Assembly (NCBI GenBank): GCA_019426215.1
Contig: CM033394.1
Span: 45,382,423-45,446,422 of the forward strand
From: Buddleja alternifolia
Lineage: Eukaryota > Streptophyta > Magnoliopsida > Lamiales > Scrophulariaceae
Length of the DNA stretch: 64,000 bases
Reading direction: 5' to 3'
The notes under the pieces were generated by a model that saw only the letters and a program-made list of their open reading frames with translations, did not search any database and was not told the origin of the DNA. Below, in pieces: positions 47,090-60,300 of this stretch. The translations under genes and the position numbers were made by a program. How positions within the stretch are numbered: the first letter of the stretch is position 1; each line of letters begins with the position of its first letter.

Positions 47090-48599
47090 AAATATTTTTT
47101 GCTCGACTCTCTTGCTCTTGCTCTTCCTCTTTATTAAGCCTCCACCACAAAGACCTTTTTCCTTGGGTGTTTTACGTTGTTCCTTAGCCCTAAAGAAAAA
47201 GAGTGGGGTCAATTGGTGCTCAACTTTTTTAATTTTTGTTAATAATTAGGTTGTGCTCAATTTTCATACAATAAAGAGTATTGTGTGTTATTTTCATACA
47301 CACTTGTGTGAGAAAAATAAATACAGATTTTACACTCGAACCATTAAATTTGATCTGACATAGAATTGTCTTGTTATTACTAAGCTTTAAGGACAAACGA
47401 CTTGAGTGATTTATGCTCACTAATTGTTTGTTTTCCTCACACAATTGGATTTCCACATCCGTAGTTATATAGTTAACTTAAATATTATATAAAGGCATTG
47501 TTAGAAGCGGTCCAACTCTCTTTTCATTTTATCAAAAAGATAAAAATAAACTTAATGTCAAAATATATAAGAAATTGCAAGAAACAATTATTCCTCTCAT
47601 GTACTCTCATGTAGTGTGAGTCTTTCAGTATACCAAATAGAATTCAATCTTCGTTCCAAAGAAATTTAGGGCGAAACAAAATTTCATCAATATTTGTAAT
47701 TTTTAAAGACAAGACCATCAAACAGTTGCTGCATTTGTGGTTCTTTATGGCTTTTAACAATGACCAAAGAATGAACTTCACGTGATTTGGTTGAATTGAA
47801 TGAGACACTAAAACTTACAAATATTAAAAGTTCTGAGGATATTTCTCAGTATTATCAACTCACTCAATCAACCTATTGATTAGAGGTGTAAACGTCAAGT
47901 CGATTTTGGATAAAATTTACTGGCTCGAGCTCGAGCTCAAATATACCATGTTGAGCTTGACAAGCCTAGTTTTAAAGGCTCGAGCTTGATCTATATTAAA
48001 CAACATAATTATTGTTATTATAAATACATAACATAATTAAATTCTAAAATATTTTAAATTTATAAAATCGCAAGCCGACTTGTGACATCTCAAACAAATA
48101 AGAAAGCTCGAACTCAACCCCACAAAGAACTCAAGCTCGAGCCGGATCGACTTTAAATGCAATTGGTAATTTTGTTTTTTCATATTTCTTAACTCTTTTC
48201 CTCTTTGGATTTGAATTTTGTTGATTCTTAAAAACAGAAGTTAGGATTTTGTTCAATGTGTAGCTTGATATATTAGTTGGTTTTATAATAATTTAAAATA
48301 ACATCAAAATTGATCGTATTGATAATGTTGTTAGTTGATTATATATACAGTCTTTATATATCATTGCATTTTATGTATGTCATCTACTAAAGACCAAAAA
48401 ATAAAAAAAGAACCCAAAAAAGAAAAGATACTGTAGTAATCCTTCATTAAAAATCCTTAATAGAAATGATATATTTGTGTTCAAAATTTTAATGCTCCCC
48501 AATGAATGGCATTTTGGTATATTTGATGAAATGTGAAGAAAGTTGGAGTGTCAATAACAAAAGTTTAAATGTCTTTAACAACTCCCATTATATATTTAA
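47090..48599 (+). repeat. U-repeat unit B, right block
   Basis: Equivalent of 16500-18024, interrupted by the hAT-type MITE at 48608 and resumed at 49354. Confidence 0.72.
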
Positions 48600-48607
48600 G
48601 TTATATA

Positions 48608-49345
48608 CAGGGTCTTAAATTTCGCCCGAAACGTCAAAATTTCGGTCAAATTTCGGGTTTTCAGAGTTCACGAAGTGAAGTTGAACTTTCGATCCAATTT
48701 TGCAGAATATCTTCCGAAATTTCGACCGAAGACCAAAATTTCGACCGAAATCCGAAATTTAAAATAATATTTATTTTTTTAAATATTTTTTAGTTAAAAA
48801 TTAGGGTCAAATGATTATTCATATTAAAAGAAAAGATAATAAATGACCAATTATGTAAACCAAGAAGCAATAAATTTAAATACGAAACTGAAAGTGATAT
48901 AGGCAATAAGTTAATAGAAATCCGGGTCTGAACAAAAAAATTATTTAAATAAGATCTCATAAAAATCCTCCTAGAAGCTTGATGTGGTTTTAAATAATGA
49001 TTTTTACTAAAATTGTGGTACACTTTATTTTAATGAAATTCTTATAATATTTGATTATTATTTTACTACTATTATTTCATATTTTTCACAGTAGGTTTTA
49101 GTCATTCTATTTAACAAGATTCATTATGCATATATTATACATGGAAAGTTATTACTGTAAAAAATGCATAATTATGATATTTAAAGTTATACAAAGTTTC
49201 ATTGTAAATTTTCAAATATTTCTATAAATTTTCATGATTTCTTTAAAATCGAAACCGAAATTTTGAATATCCCCGAAATTTTCATCGAAATTTCCGTAAA
49301 TTTACTACTCCGATATCGACACCGATACCGAAATTTAATACCTTG
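48608..49345. mobile_element. hAT-type MITE, right block
   Basis: Same insertion as 18033-18863, with GTTATATA at 48600-48607 and 49346-49353. It is 738 bp against 831 bp, lacking about 90 bp of repetitive CGAAATTT-rich sequence near its left end. Confidence 0.9.
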
Positions 49346-49667
49346 GTTATATATACATATTTAACTTCAACTTACATTCTAAGACTCTTATGTATTTTAT
49401 ACGAGTACTTTTTCAATTACTTCAACTTATTTGTTTAGATAATACGATCGGAGGGGGAAAAATATTAGAAATGAGAGAAAAGGGGAATAATATGCTTCAA
49501 AAAGAAAAAACAACTTCTATCCAATTATCGTTATTAATTATTAAACATTCAAAAATGATTTTCTGACAAAACTAAAATTCTTATTTCATTACAAATTTAC
49601 AATTAGTGACAACTTAAACACTGTCACTTCCTTAACAAATTTATAATGTTGAACCTAATTGTCCGAG

Positions 49668-49985
49668 TATTTGGAAACTCTAATTTTTTCCTTCTTTTTA
49701 GACATTGGTAATCTGGTTGAATTAAATCCCAAATTTGGGTTTAATTGATCAAGTCCCTCATGTGCAAAAATATAGGTTAAAAGACGAAAAAGCCCCTGCT
49801 TGGGGTTTGTGTGTTTCACGCGCATGTTTCATCGGGATAAAATGGCCGAAAATTACAAGAAAGGACCAACGTGATACAACTTAATGACATAAGGGACAAA
49901 AATGCCAATTTTTTAACATTAGGTACTAAAGTGACACAATGTCTTCACAGAGGGACCATTGAAGTGAATAATTTTATTTGGGAAA
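49668..49985 (-). repeat. Foldback element arm fragment, right block
   Basis: Equivalent of 19190-19520, ending GGACCATTGAAGTGAATAA. Confidence 0.65.
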
Positions 49986-50139
49986 AGAGAAAGTGAAGTT
50001 GCGATAATGTTGATTTACAAAAAAAAAAAAAAAAAGATTTCTAGTGAATATATTTAAGATTTTGTGATTTAGGATATAGAAAATAGAATTCAAAAACATG
50101 AGCAAACAAAGCCTAAAAGTTCGAAAATTTGAAATCCAC

Positions 50140-50690
50140 TTCATACTTAAATATATGAATGATAATGGTTATGCCGCGAATCACTCCATTATAAATGTAC
50201 ATGACGCAAAAGCTACGGCTATGTTTGTTTGCGTTTTAGAAGCAGTATTTTCATTTTCATTTGAAAATAAAAATACACAGTTTACACCACTTTCAACTGA
50301 AAATACACTTATTTTTCTTTTTATTTTAACGTTATCCAATAACTATCATTTATTTTACCAATTCACAGTCACCTTTTTCTCTCTCTCATATCTCTTGCTA
50401 AAAATTTATTTTTTGGGCAACAATTGTGGTATTATAGTAGAATAAAATATATAGTATTAACCATTATAGGCTTGTACACATTTTAAGACCCATTTTGAGT
50501 ATTTTTAGAACTTTTTTTGGGTCAATTTTTATTATTTTACTTACAAATATATTTAATCAATATAATATTATCTATTATTTTATTATACATATACATAATT
50601 ATTACTTTTAATTAAGTCAATCATTTAACACATAATTAATTTTAACCATTTTTAAAAACACAACCAAATTTACCCTAATTTTCACACAAT
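50140..50690. repeat. AT-rich repeat with MITE left end, right block
   Basis: Equivalent of 19670-20215, with CTATGTTTGTTTGCGTTTTA near 50220. No gene. Confidence 0.5.
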
Positions 50691-51247
50691 CTCTTGTGTG
50701 CTTTATTGATTGATAACGAATGCATTATCATAAAGTTTCGTCTAAGAATAGAAGATAAAAACTCTATATTACAGCACAATCGAGATAATCTATTGGATCC
50801 GTACATCACAAACGGACAAAGTAAGATAGAATCTTGTTTAAGAAGTATTTCTTTGCTCGACTCTCTTGGTCTTCCTCTTTTAATATCTACTTATCTAGGT
50901 CCCCACCACAACGACCTTTTTAGCTTTCGGCGTTTCACATTATTATCCGTACATCACAAAGGGACAAAGTAAGATAAAATCTAGTTTACGAAGTAATTCT
51001 TGCTCGACTCTCTTCGTTTTTTATTTTTTTTAATTTAAGATGAAAAGGGTACAATAAATATCTAATTCGATATACCGATAGTGATAATCTAAATTATAAA
51101 ATTTCTATCTAACTTTCAGGTCTTCCTCTTTAATATCTAGCTCCCCACCACAAGTCAACTACTTTTTTAGCTTTTGGTGTTTCACATTATTATTACTATG
51201 CTTTTAAGGACAAAAGACATGAGTGATTTATGCTCAATAATTGTTTT
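50691..51247 (+). repeat. Partial U-repeat units, right block
   Basis: Equivalent of 20222-20773. The second unit here runs on to CTCAATAATTGTTTT, is split by the insertion at 51248 and continues at 52918, so it forms the start of unit C. Confidence 0.72.
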
Positions 51248-52917
51248 GGATTATTGATTTTTGATGATGGTATAAATCGTCAGTCAGAATTTATCACGTG
51301 AATTATTATATGGGGTGGAGAATTCGATCTAACTACCACAAACTAGGTTGGGATTGATAAATGTATAGACTGCACTCACTTTAAGTGAGCTGCCTACGTA
51401 CCCGATGAATGGGGGTCAAGTCTATTCTTAGTTTTTTATTGAAGTTACTCTCTGATTTAGCCAGTGTATTTTTCTGGAGAGAGTAGATGATGCCCTTTTT
51501 CCAGCTCCTCTAAAGAATTTATATGGAGCTGGTAGTGGACTATGGGCTGTGGGCTCAACTTTAGTAGCAGCCCATCAGGCTTAGTAAAATACCTTTTATT
51601 TAGCCCTTAGACTATTAAACTAGCCTAATAAGCTTTAGGGCCTTAACAACTTAGCGGGTCATAATTCCCAATGGGCCATCAGCCTTTTGGGCTTAACCAG
51701 TATATTAACCGCGGATTTGATCTGCGAGTGGCTCCCTGGTCTGAGCCAGGGGCATGATAATTATCGTAATGCCTTTAGACATTTTTGGTGCACATCAATT
51801 TCAATGGTCACTCATGTGAATACATTGTATCACTTTAACCTATCATGTCAAAAAATGGGCACTTTCGTCCCTCATGTCACTAAGTTGTATCAGGTTGGTC
51901 CTTTCTTGCAATTGCCGGCCATTTTATCCCGGTGAAACATGCGCGTGAAATACACATGCCTCAAGCATAGGCTTTTTCATCTTTTAACCTATATTTTTAC
52001 ACATATGAGACTTGAATCAATTAAACCCAAATTTGGGGTTTAATTCCACCAGTTTACCAACGTCTGAAAGAAAGAAAAAAAATTAGGGTTTCCAAATACT
52101 CGAACAAATCTCTAAAGAAATTGCAAAAAGGTTACAGATAAGTACGATTTAGGGTCCGTTAATCACATTCGAGCCAATTTTTCACTAAAATTCTACCATG
52201 TTAGAGCCGGGATATTGTGCTCCTCAAACATTTGGTAAGCTAATCTCTATTAGTTGAATATTTAATAATTTCTCATACGAATATGCTTTTTTTACTTTAA
52301 TCAAGAAGATTTTACCCCTTTTTTAGACTTTTGTTTGGATTCTACTGTTAAATAATGTGATTTATTCTCCAATTGAGATAGTGGTCCCAAATTCGAAAAA
52401 TCCACACCCACCAGAATTTTGTTAAAAAAAAAAAAGGTGCAAATTTCAGTCAAATTGAAGTAAAAACAAAATGGGCGAAAATTGAAGTGAACATTTTTAC
52501 ACGATTTAGTTCGCATCCGTAGAACCTTCTTCCCGAATTTAAATCAGTCGCATAAGCTTGGCAAGTCGTATACACTAGCATATATTATTCACATGAGCAG
52601 CCATAACTTAAAGCTTAAATTCAAGAATTAAAGCTTCTGCCGTGGTTATATACAGTAGAGCAGAAATCGGGCGAGAATGAACAGGAATTATTTTCGCCTT
52701 TTTTGGAGGACCAAAGTGAGAACAAAATTGGCTCGTGTAAAAATATAGGTTAAAAAACGAAAAAGACCCCAGATGAGGTGTGTGTGTTTCACGCGCATGT
52801 TTCACTGAGATAAAATGATCGGAAATTGCAAGAAAAGACCAACCTAATACAACTTAGTGACATGGGGGACGAAAGTGCCAATTTTTTGACATAAGGGACC
52901 ATTGAAGTGAATAACCC
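51248..52917. mobile_element. MULE-like foldback insertion, 1.67 kb
   Basis: Flanked by perfect 9-bp duplications AATTGTTTT (51239-51247 and 52918-52926) and inserted into a U unit. The outer ends GGATTATTGATTTT and, on the other strand, GGGTTATTCACTTC are related. Longer inverted arms (about 51789-52005 and 52736-52916) share GTCAAAAAATGGGCACTTTC, GTCACTAAGTTGTATC and AACCTATATTTTTACAC. The left ~540 bp are extra sequence outside the inner arm, with CTGCCTACGTACCC-type repeat sequence. No transposase is visible. It is the fullest relative of the fragments at 1, 19190, 30509 and 49668. Confidence 0.75.
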
Positions 52918-53900
52918 AATTGTTTTTCTCACACAATTGGATTTTCACATCCATAGTTATATATTTAACTTTAATTTAAATATTGTATATGAGAGTTGTT
53001 AAAGGTGCTCCATTATCTTTTCATTTTATCAAAAGGACAAAAGTAAACTTAATGCCAAAGTATATAAGAAATTGCAAGAAACAATTATTCCTCCCTAATG
53101 TACTCTCATGTATTGTGAGTCTTTCACTATACCAAAAAAGAATTCAATTCGCATTCCAAAGAAAGCCAGGGCAAAATAAAATTTCATCAGCTTTCCCAAT
53201 TTTAAAGACAGGACCATCAAGCAGTTGCTGCATTTGTGGTTCTTTGTGGCTTTTAACAATGACCAAAAAATGAACATTACATGATTTGGTGGAGTTGAAT
53301 GAGACACTAAAACTTGTAAGAATTAAAAATTCTAAGGAATTTCTCAGTATTATCAATCACCCAATCAACCTATTGATTAGGGGTGTAAACGTCAAGTCCA
53401 GTTTTGATAAAATTTACTGGCTCGAGTTCGAACTCTAGCTCAAATATACCATGTTCAGCTAGACGAGCCTAGTTTTTAGGCTCGAGCTTGATCTATATAA
53501 AACGACATAATTATTGTTATTATAAAAACGTAATATAATTAAAATCTAAAATATTAAAAATTTATAAAGATCACAAGCCGGCTCGTGACATCTCTAACAG
53601 ATAAGAAAAAACGATCTCAACCCCACAACGAACTCAAGCTCGAGCTGAATCGACTTTAAATGCAATTGGTAATTTTGTTTGTTCATATTTCTTTAACTCT
53701 TTTCCTCTTTGGATTTGAATTTGTTGATTCCTAACAAAAGTTAGGATTTTGTTCAATATGTTGCTTGATATGTTATTTGGTTTTATAATAATTTAAAATA
53801 ACATCAAAATAAATCATATTGATAATATTGTTAGTTGATTATATATTCTTTATCGGTGCATTTTAATTGTGTGATCTACTAAAGACCCAAAAAAGGAAAG
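52918..53900 (+). repeat. U-repeat unit C, distal part
   Basis: Continues the interrupted unit with CACACAATTGGATTTTCACA, GTTGCTGCATTTGTGG (about 53223), GGGGTGTAAACGTCAAGT and the CTCGAGCT-rich section. It has no counterpart in the left block, where hAT sequence takes its place. The similarity ends near 53900. Confidence 0.72.
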
Positions 53901-54305
53901 ATTAAGAGAAAGAGATGACAAAACATTACCCTAGTAATTATTATTTCGAATGGAGCTAACATTGTTTCTACGTTAAAAACGTAGAGAACTAATTACACTA
54001 GCGCCCTCATACTTCATAAATAATTTAGATTTTGTCCTTACGAATTGTGAAATTTTGAACATGAAAACAAAAGATGTCGTGTACTTATAATTTTGCTAAA
54101 CTAGTCTCACAAAATAAAAACTATAGCATTAATGCATGCTTCAACATTTTCAAAATATGCATCTTTTCAGCCCTCTTTGATGTGTTACTTCATACATACA
54201 TAGTTCAAATATTTTATCTTTTCTCATTCATAAATACAATAACAAAAAAAATGGAGCAAAATTTTTAAATTTAACCACACAAAGGAAAATAGAGAGACAA
54301 AACAC
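53901..54305. other. 3' flank of NOP14
   Basis: AT-rich sequence between the last repeat unit and the NOP14 stop codon, presumably holding the NOP14 3' UTR. No distinct poly(A) signal or terminator could be assigned. Confidence 0.5.
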
Positions 54306-57300
54306 TCATCTTCTTCTCTTATTGCCTTTGCCTTTTCCCAATTGCCCAGATTTAAAAGCATGCTCCTGTTCTTGAAGGAAAGCTCTATATTTTCCATATT
54401 TCTCCGCCTTTTCTTCCTCCATTCGCGCCTTATCCTTCTCCTTCACCGCCAACAAGAAGTGATTATCTTTACGCAATTCACGAGCAGCGCCTTTAGCTTC
54501 TTGTCTTAGACGTTTCTTCAATTTTTTCCTCTCAGCTCGTTCACGATCTGGATCGTAATCTCTTCCCTTAACAAAGCTGCAATAGATTATAAGCATCTTA
54601 AGTAATTATGTCAAGAGCTCATATTATAAGGCGGGATTATATCAGGTTATTCCATTGCAACAAAAAATAGTATCACTGACAAAATTAGAAGTGTGACAGT
54701 TTTAAAATTTTCACCAGTATATAATGAGTGATGATAATTTTTGTTTTGTCACAATAATGGCTTTTAGTCACAAAAATTTCTTTTAAGTTGTCACTATTTA
54801 CATTAGTGGCATATGTTTAGTGACAACAAAAATAAAAACAACTATATATGTTGTCACTAAGATGTGTCACTAATCGTCAATAGTGACAACTTCTTTGTCA
54901 CTTGTTATCAAGAGTGTTAAATATATACACTTCTTGTCACTATTAAACTTGTGAAATTATTTTTGTAAAGATAAAACGCTTAATATAGATAATCAGTGAT
55001 AAATTTCACATTGTCATTCATTTTATCACTAATCTTTTGTGGTGTTCTTAGAAGAGTCCATGAACATACAACCACCATATGACGGGACCTACGTGGGGTC
55101 AATGGTATTCGAATAGTTGTCATAGCATTGGAAATTGTAGTCTAGGGACTCTCCACCCATGTCCACCATATACCAATGGTTGTGATTGTACTGCGATTCT
55201 AAGCCCCGATCTCTCAAGAGACAATTACAACCATCATGGACATACATGGGGTCCACCACACACACAGATGATCGTGATTTTCCTAAGAATAACTCGATAA
55301 TACGTGATTGAGAGAATGAAGTTGAATAAAAGACTTACTTCTCTTCAAACTTCGGGACTGCAGTTTTAATAATCTTTACTTTTCGAATTCGTAGTGGTTG
55401 ACGCAGCAAGTGGTGTTCCTCAGACTTATTCCTGATATCCTGGGCGACATCTTTTATTTCAACCTTTAATGCATCAGGTATGTGATCTTCCTCTAGAAGC
55501 CCGTTTAATACTTTTGAAATTGGCAAAAATAGTTCTGGGAAGGACTTGAATCCTTCATAAATGATCACAAAACCTTTTAGATTTCCAATGATTGCAGAAA
55601 GTATGCTGGCCCTGCATGTAAAAAAGCTAACACTTATCATCCAATGAAAAACTTTGTTGTAAATTGTAATGCTTCTTTGATAATGTAAACTAAATCCATA
55701 ACACTAAAGATTATGAGCTTTGAGGTTGCATTTGGATTGACAGGTCGGAAGCCGAGGATTTCAAATATAACCTAATAATTGGCAATATAACAATAAATTG
55801 TTGCGGAAGGATTGGAAAATCTAACCCCCAAATCCTTCAATCCAAACATGAAATAAAGAAATGAATAATTACATGCATGCCCCTTCACTTATTCAGTAAT
55901 TACCATGAGGCCCCATGAGGTTTTGCAAACTACCAAGACACACTGTCAAATCCTAACTCCTCGAAAAACAGGAAGTGATTTGTGCTGTGTTTTACGGACA
56001 CGGGAAATTGTGGTAATTTCTCAAACCTCGAAGTGTTCTTCATAATTTGAGTCTTATGCAAGGAGTGTCTAAGTACTTTTTACCCTAATAGAAATCTCGC
56101 TCACCTGAACATGTCGGAGGAAAAATACGGAGAATCATCCGGCAAATCCATCAACGTTAGAAAATCTATAGTACTAATCTCTTCAACATGACCTTCTATA
56201 CGGAGTAACGGCCCGAGTGTTTTTACTTCCATAAGATGATATAACTGTGACAGAATAATAAAGTCAATTAGTCTTTTTTCATTAAAAATCACGGGACCTT
56301 TTGCGTATAAATACAAGGTAATCATCGAAAACAAACCTGCGAAGCTTCATAATTCTGTTTGTTACTTAGAGCTGCCAGTAGCATAGTTTGGATGAACGTA
56401 ATTGCCTCGGGACAGAATTTTTGGGATTGTCCACAAACCTGCGATTATTTTCCATTTTAAAAGATTAGGAAGAGAAAGTAAAGAGTTATATTGAACGTAG
56501 AAATCCATTCACACAAATGACAAATTATATTCCATGCCAGTACAGGAACACCAATTTCAACAGTTGACAATAATCAATTAGTAACTTCATTAAATGACAA
56601 ATAAAGGTTGGTGAAGAATTTTCAAATAAAATTATTCTCCTGATATTTATTCCCAATAATGTGTCTATTTGAATTTCAGTCTTCCACAAACTTCGATACA
56701 ATATACATTGTTTCATTTCAAATTTACATTCCTTCAACCAATCAAAATAAAAATAAAAATATGCAAAATTATTGACCATTGTGCAAATGTAAGCTCCTTC
56801 CTTGCTATGCTAAATTTGGACTTCAGAAAATAAAAAGATGAAAGTGCCATAAAAATAATACTCACAGAGAGAACCATAGAGCACAAGAAGGAACCAATTG
56901 CAATATCTCTGCCAGAATGTATAGGACAGCGCATGAGATATTCGGACATCAACAAGATGGCAGGGGTCATCACAGCATGACGGTAGTCAGAACACGGGAA
57001 AATCATTGACCATAGCCTTAAGAGAAAGAGTGTCTTCAGCGAAGGCCAACAACTTTTGCCTGTCATGGAAGAACAGTCGAGAAGTATATAAGAAAATAAC
57101 TTCAGAATGCTAAGAGCTCTTAGGTTGTGTTTGGATTGAAGGATTTGGAGCTAAGGATTTCAAATCCGCAATGACAAATCTATGGATCTTGTCCTTATAA
57201 TTTCAATGGATTTCATATCGCTTCGGATCTTCTATAACATTTTGGTGTTACGCAATGAATCGTAGACACTTATTTTTAAATATGGCGAAGATATGTGTCA

Positions 57301-60300
57301 AATGTTTATTGGTGTAGCACCGAAGTTTTACGCCAAAATATTATAGAAGATCCGCTTCATTTCAAATTATTTAGCAGCCAATTTTGAATATTTTTTTTAA
57401 TTGTTAAGGTGGATTTCAAATTTACCTAACATTAAGAGTAATTTGAATTCCCTCCCATAAATCCAAATCCTTCCATCCAAACGCAACCTTAAGATTCACA
57501 AAATCAGAGCACTTTAATCCAACCTGTATTCTTAGCATCCTCACAAAACTGAGTACGTGTACGAAGCAAGCGTTGACGAGCACATATGGCTGAAAAGTAG
57601 GGGATCTCTGTACTCATTTCCATCAGCGGCTTGACAAGCATATTTATCAACTTGAAATTTAATGGCTTCTTATTTGCCAAAACAGCAAAATATTGCAATA
57701 ACACGCCATAAAACACCTGAAAAGAAAAATTAACCCATAAGCCACTCATAAATCATGATACCTCCTCGACAAGGACAAAAATACATAAAACCAACATAGA
57801 TTCCATACTTGCATTTTCTTCCGGTTTTCTGCAGCAATGGAGATTGCATTAAATGTTCGAATTCGCCTGATAGCTTCAACAATTTGATCTTCAGAACGAT
57901 TTTCAATTAATTCACTAAATTCTTCAAATTTCTTTGGAGCCTCAATTGTATAGGGAAGCTCTCCTTTTTCACGCAAATCGTCTTTAACATCAGTTTTTAC
58001 TTTGTCAGCACTTCCACTATCAGTTTTTACTTTATCATCTTCTATACCTTCTTCTTCTTCTTCATCACTATCATCATCAGTATCTTCTTCTTCTTCTTCA
58101 CCGTCCAAATTAGTATCGATATTGTCATCATCACTCTGTTCCCAGTCCTTGAGAGACTGAGCCTTCACATCTTCATCATGGTTCTCATCAGATTCTTCAT
58201 CTTCCTCATCATCATCATCATCGTCATCGTTTTCTGATTCGCCAGAACTTTCGGCATCTTCGCTCTCGAGATCACTAGCACTCTCTTTTCTAAGAATCTC
58301 ATCAATCCACACAGCTTTAGTTTTTGACTCATGAGAGAATGAATCACCAAGATCATCCCCAGAAATGTGTCTAATTTGTTTCGCAGATTCATTGTCATTT
58401 TCAGAAGTATCAGCATCTTCATTGTCTGAATCATCAGCAGCAACCATCCTCTTCTGGCGCTCTTCCTGTAAAAATGGTCCATATTTTATTTTATTGCACT
58501 GAAGAGCTACTTCTTTGGGGCGTAAGTTTCATTAGTTTTATTTCATGAAATCAAAAATAACAATAATAATAAGACTATTAAAAATGAAATTTTGAGAATA
58601 TGCATGAGACCATTGATAAAGCTAAATATCAGGATATAAAAATGATACTTATAAAATCGCAAAAATTATGAATCAAACTATACCTCCAATTGCTCTAGAC
58701 GCTCTTTCTCGTCTTGAGCTAATTCTTCAGGTGTCTTTGTCCGGTCCGATGGCCGAGCTCGCATATCTAGTGCCATTTGACCGACCAGTTTGTCATACTG
58801 ATCAGGTTTTTCCTGTAGAAGACAATTTGACCCCTCAAATTACAAATAACTGTGATAGAAGGATGAGATTACATTATCCAATGTAAATAGAGAACACCTG
58901 AATTAAGATGTATGAACTCATTGAGTACAGTAGTGAGAAAAATTTATAAAAAAGAAAAGCAAAATGAAGAGGAAAACTTTTTGTATTTCTCATCTTTCTG
59001 ACAAATGGAATAACAGTTATTGCAGCCATTAATAGTGGAAAAAATTACTGCTCAAAAAATGCAGGAAAATGCATAAGAAGAAATTCAGAAATAAAATTAT
59101 ACCTGTTTAAGGGAAACTTTGTTTTGTACAGTCTGTCTCTCTTCTTTATTTTCATTATCATTCGAGATGCTGTTGTTTACAAGAGATTTAAGAGCTCTCA
59201 TTTTGTTTGGTTGTGTCAGTGACAAGAGGGCCTCCGACTGAACTAAAGATGTAAAATCTTTGTCCAATTGATCGATAAACTCTTCATTTTCTTCCTTTTC
59301 CTTTGCTTTTTGAGCCTGATAAAGATGCCAGGAGATGAGACACAAATGCGGTTGTCCTTTTTTTTTTTTTTTGGGGGGTGTGGGGGGCGCAAAGGGATAG
59401 TCAGAAAAGATCACTGGAAATGATATCATATATATTACAAAAACAAACAAAACCTTGAAGAATTTGCTTTTTGTAATAATGTCCTCCATCACTTCCTTCT
59501 TGCTTTTATGCCTCTGCAATAAGATAGATGTGACATTATCAGAAACAGAAATAGTAGGTCGTCATGTGGGCAGTAAAACTTAGTTTCTTGAGTGGGTATA
59601 AAGTGATTGAATACTTTATAGTAACTATTATAAGGACAACAAAAGCAAACTCAGAGATTAAAATTAGAACTCTACAAAAAAGATGGACTAAGAATGTATC
59701 GTAGAGCAGAAAATTTATCTCACATTTTCCTGTCCTTCTATTGACCCCGATTCTTGACCATCTTCTGCTCCATCGGGATCAAATCGTCCAAAAGTCAACT
59801 TTTCTGCACAGAGAATTACAATAAGTTATAAATGGCGACATTTAGAGGAACCAAACTAGCCAACCAATATATATTAGACCATTAATTAGATATTACTCCT
59901 TATCAAACCATTAATTAGACCACAAAATGCTGAAGCGCTAAATAATCTAAAAGGTCTAGCTTGTATATATTAAGTCTATTTCTCACAATTCTGATCGAGT
60001 TAAGAAATCTTATTTTAAAGGTCAAAGTTAAATTTGAGAAAGATTAAGTGAAAAAGGAGAAAAAAACATACGAGTTAAGTGTACATAAGGACAAATACAG
60101 CATAACCGTGAAGTTAGCACTTACTCTCCCTACCAACGGATTGCCCATCCTCATCCTCATCCAATGGTTCTTCATCTTCGAAATCATCTCTTTCTGGAAA
60201 GTAACCTCCGTCTTGAAACTCAAAGTCATCTTCCTCCCCATCAGAGAGATTGTACTTGCTCTTTTTCTTCACTTTTAACTAATAACAACAAATTCAATAG

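Larger units (their letters stand above)
30509..51246 (+). repeat. Large duplicated block, right copy
   Basis: Direct repeat of 1-20773 at an offset of about 30.5 kb. The match begins with CGTCTTATAACCTATATTTT and ends at TGATTTATGCTCAATAATTG, where a MULE-like element is inserted. Every nested insertion in the left copy (two F repeats, four MITE types, solo LTR) is present here at the same site, so all predate the duplication. Confidence 0.95.

Noticed and set aside
54653..55050. CACTA- or MITE-like element in NOP14 intron 13
   Set aside because: Repeated TTGTCAC/GTGACAA motifs are present, but I could not pair convincing inverted ends or a target duplication.
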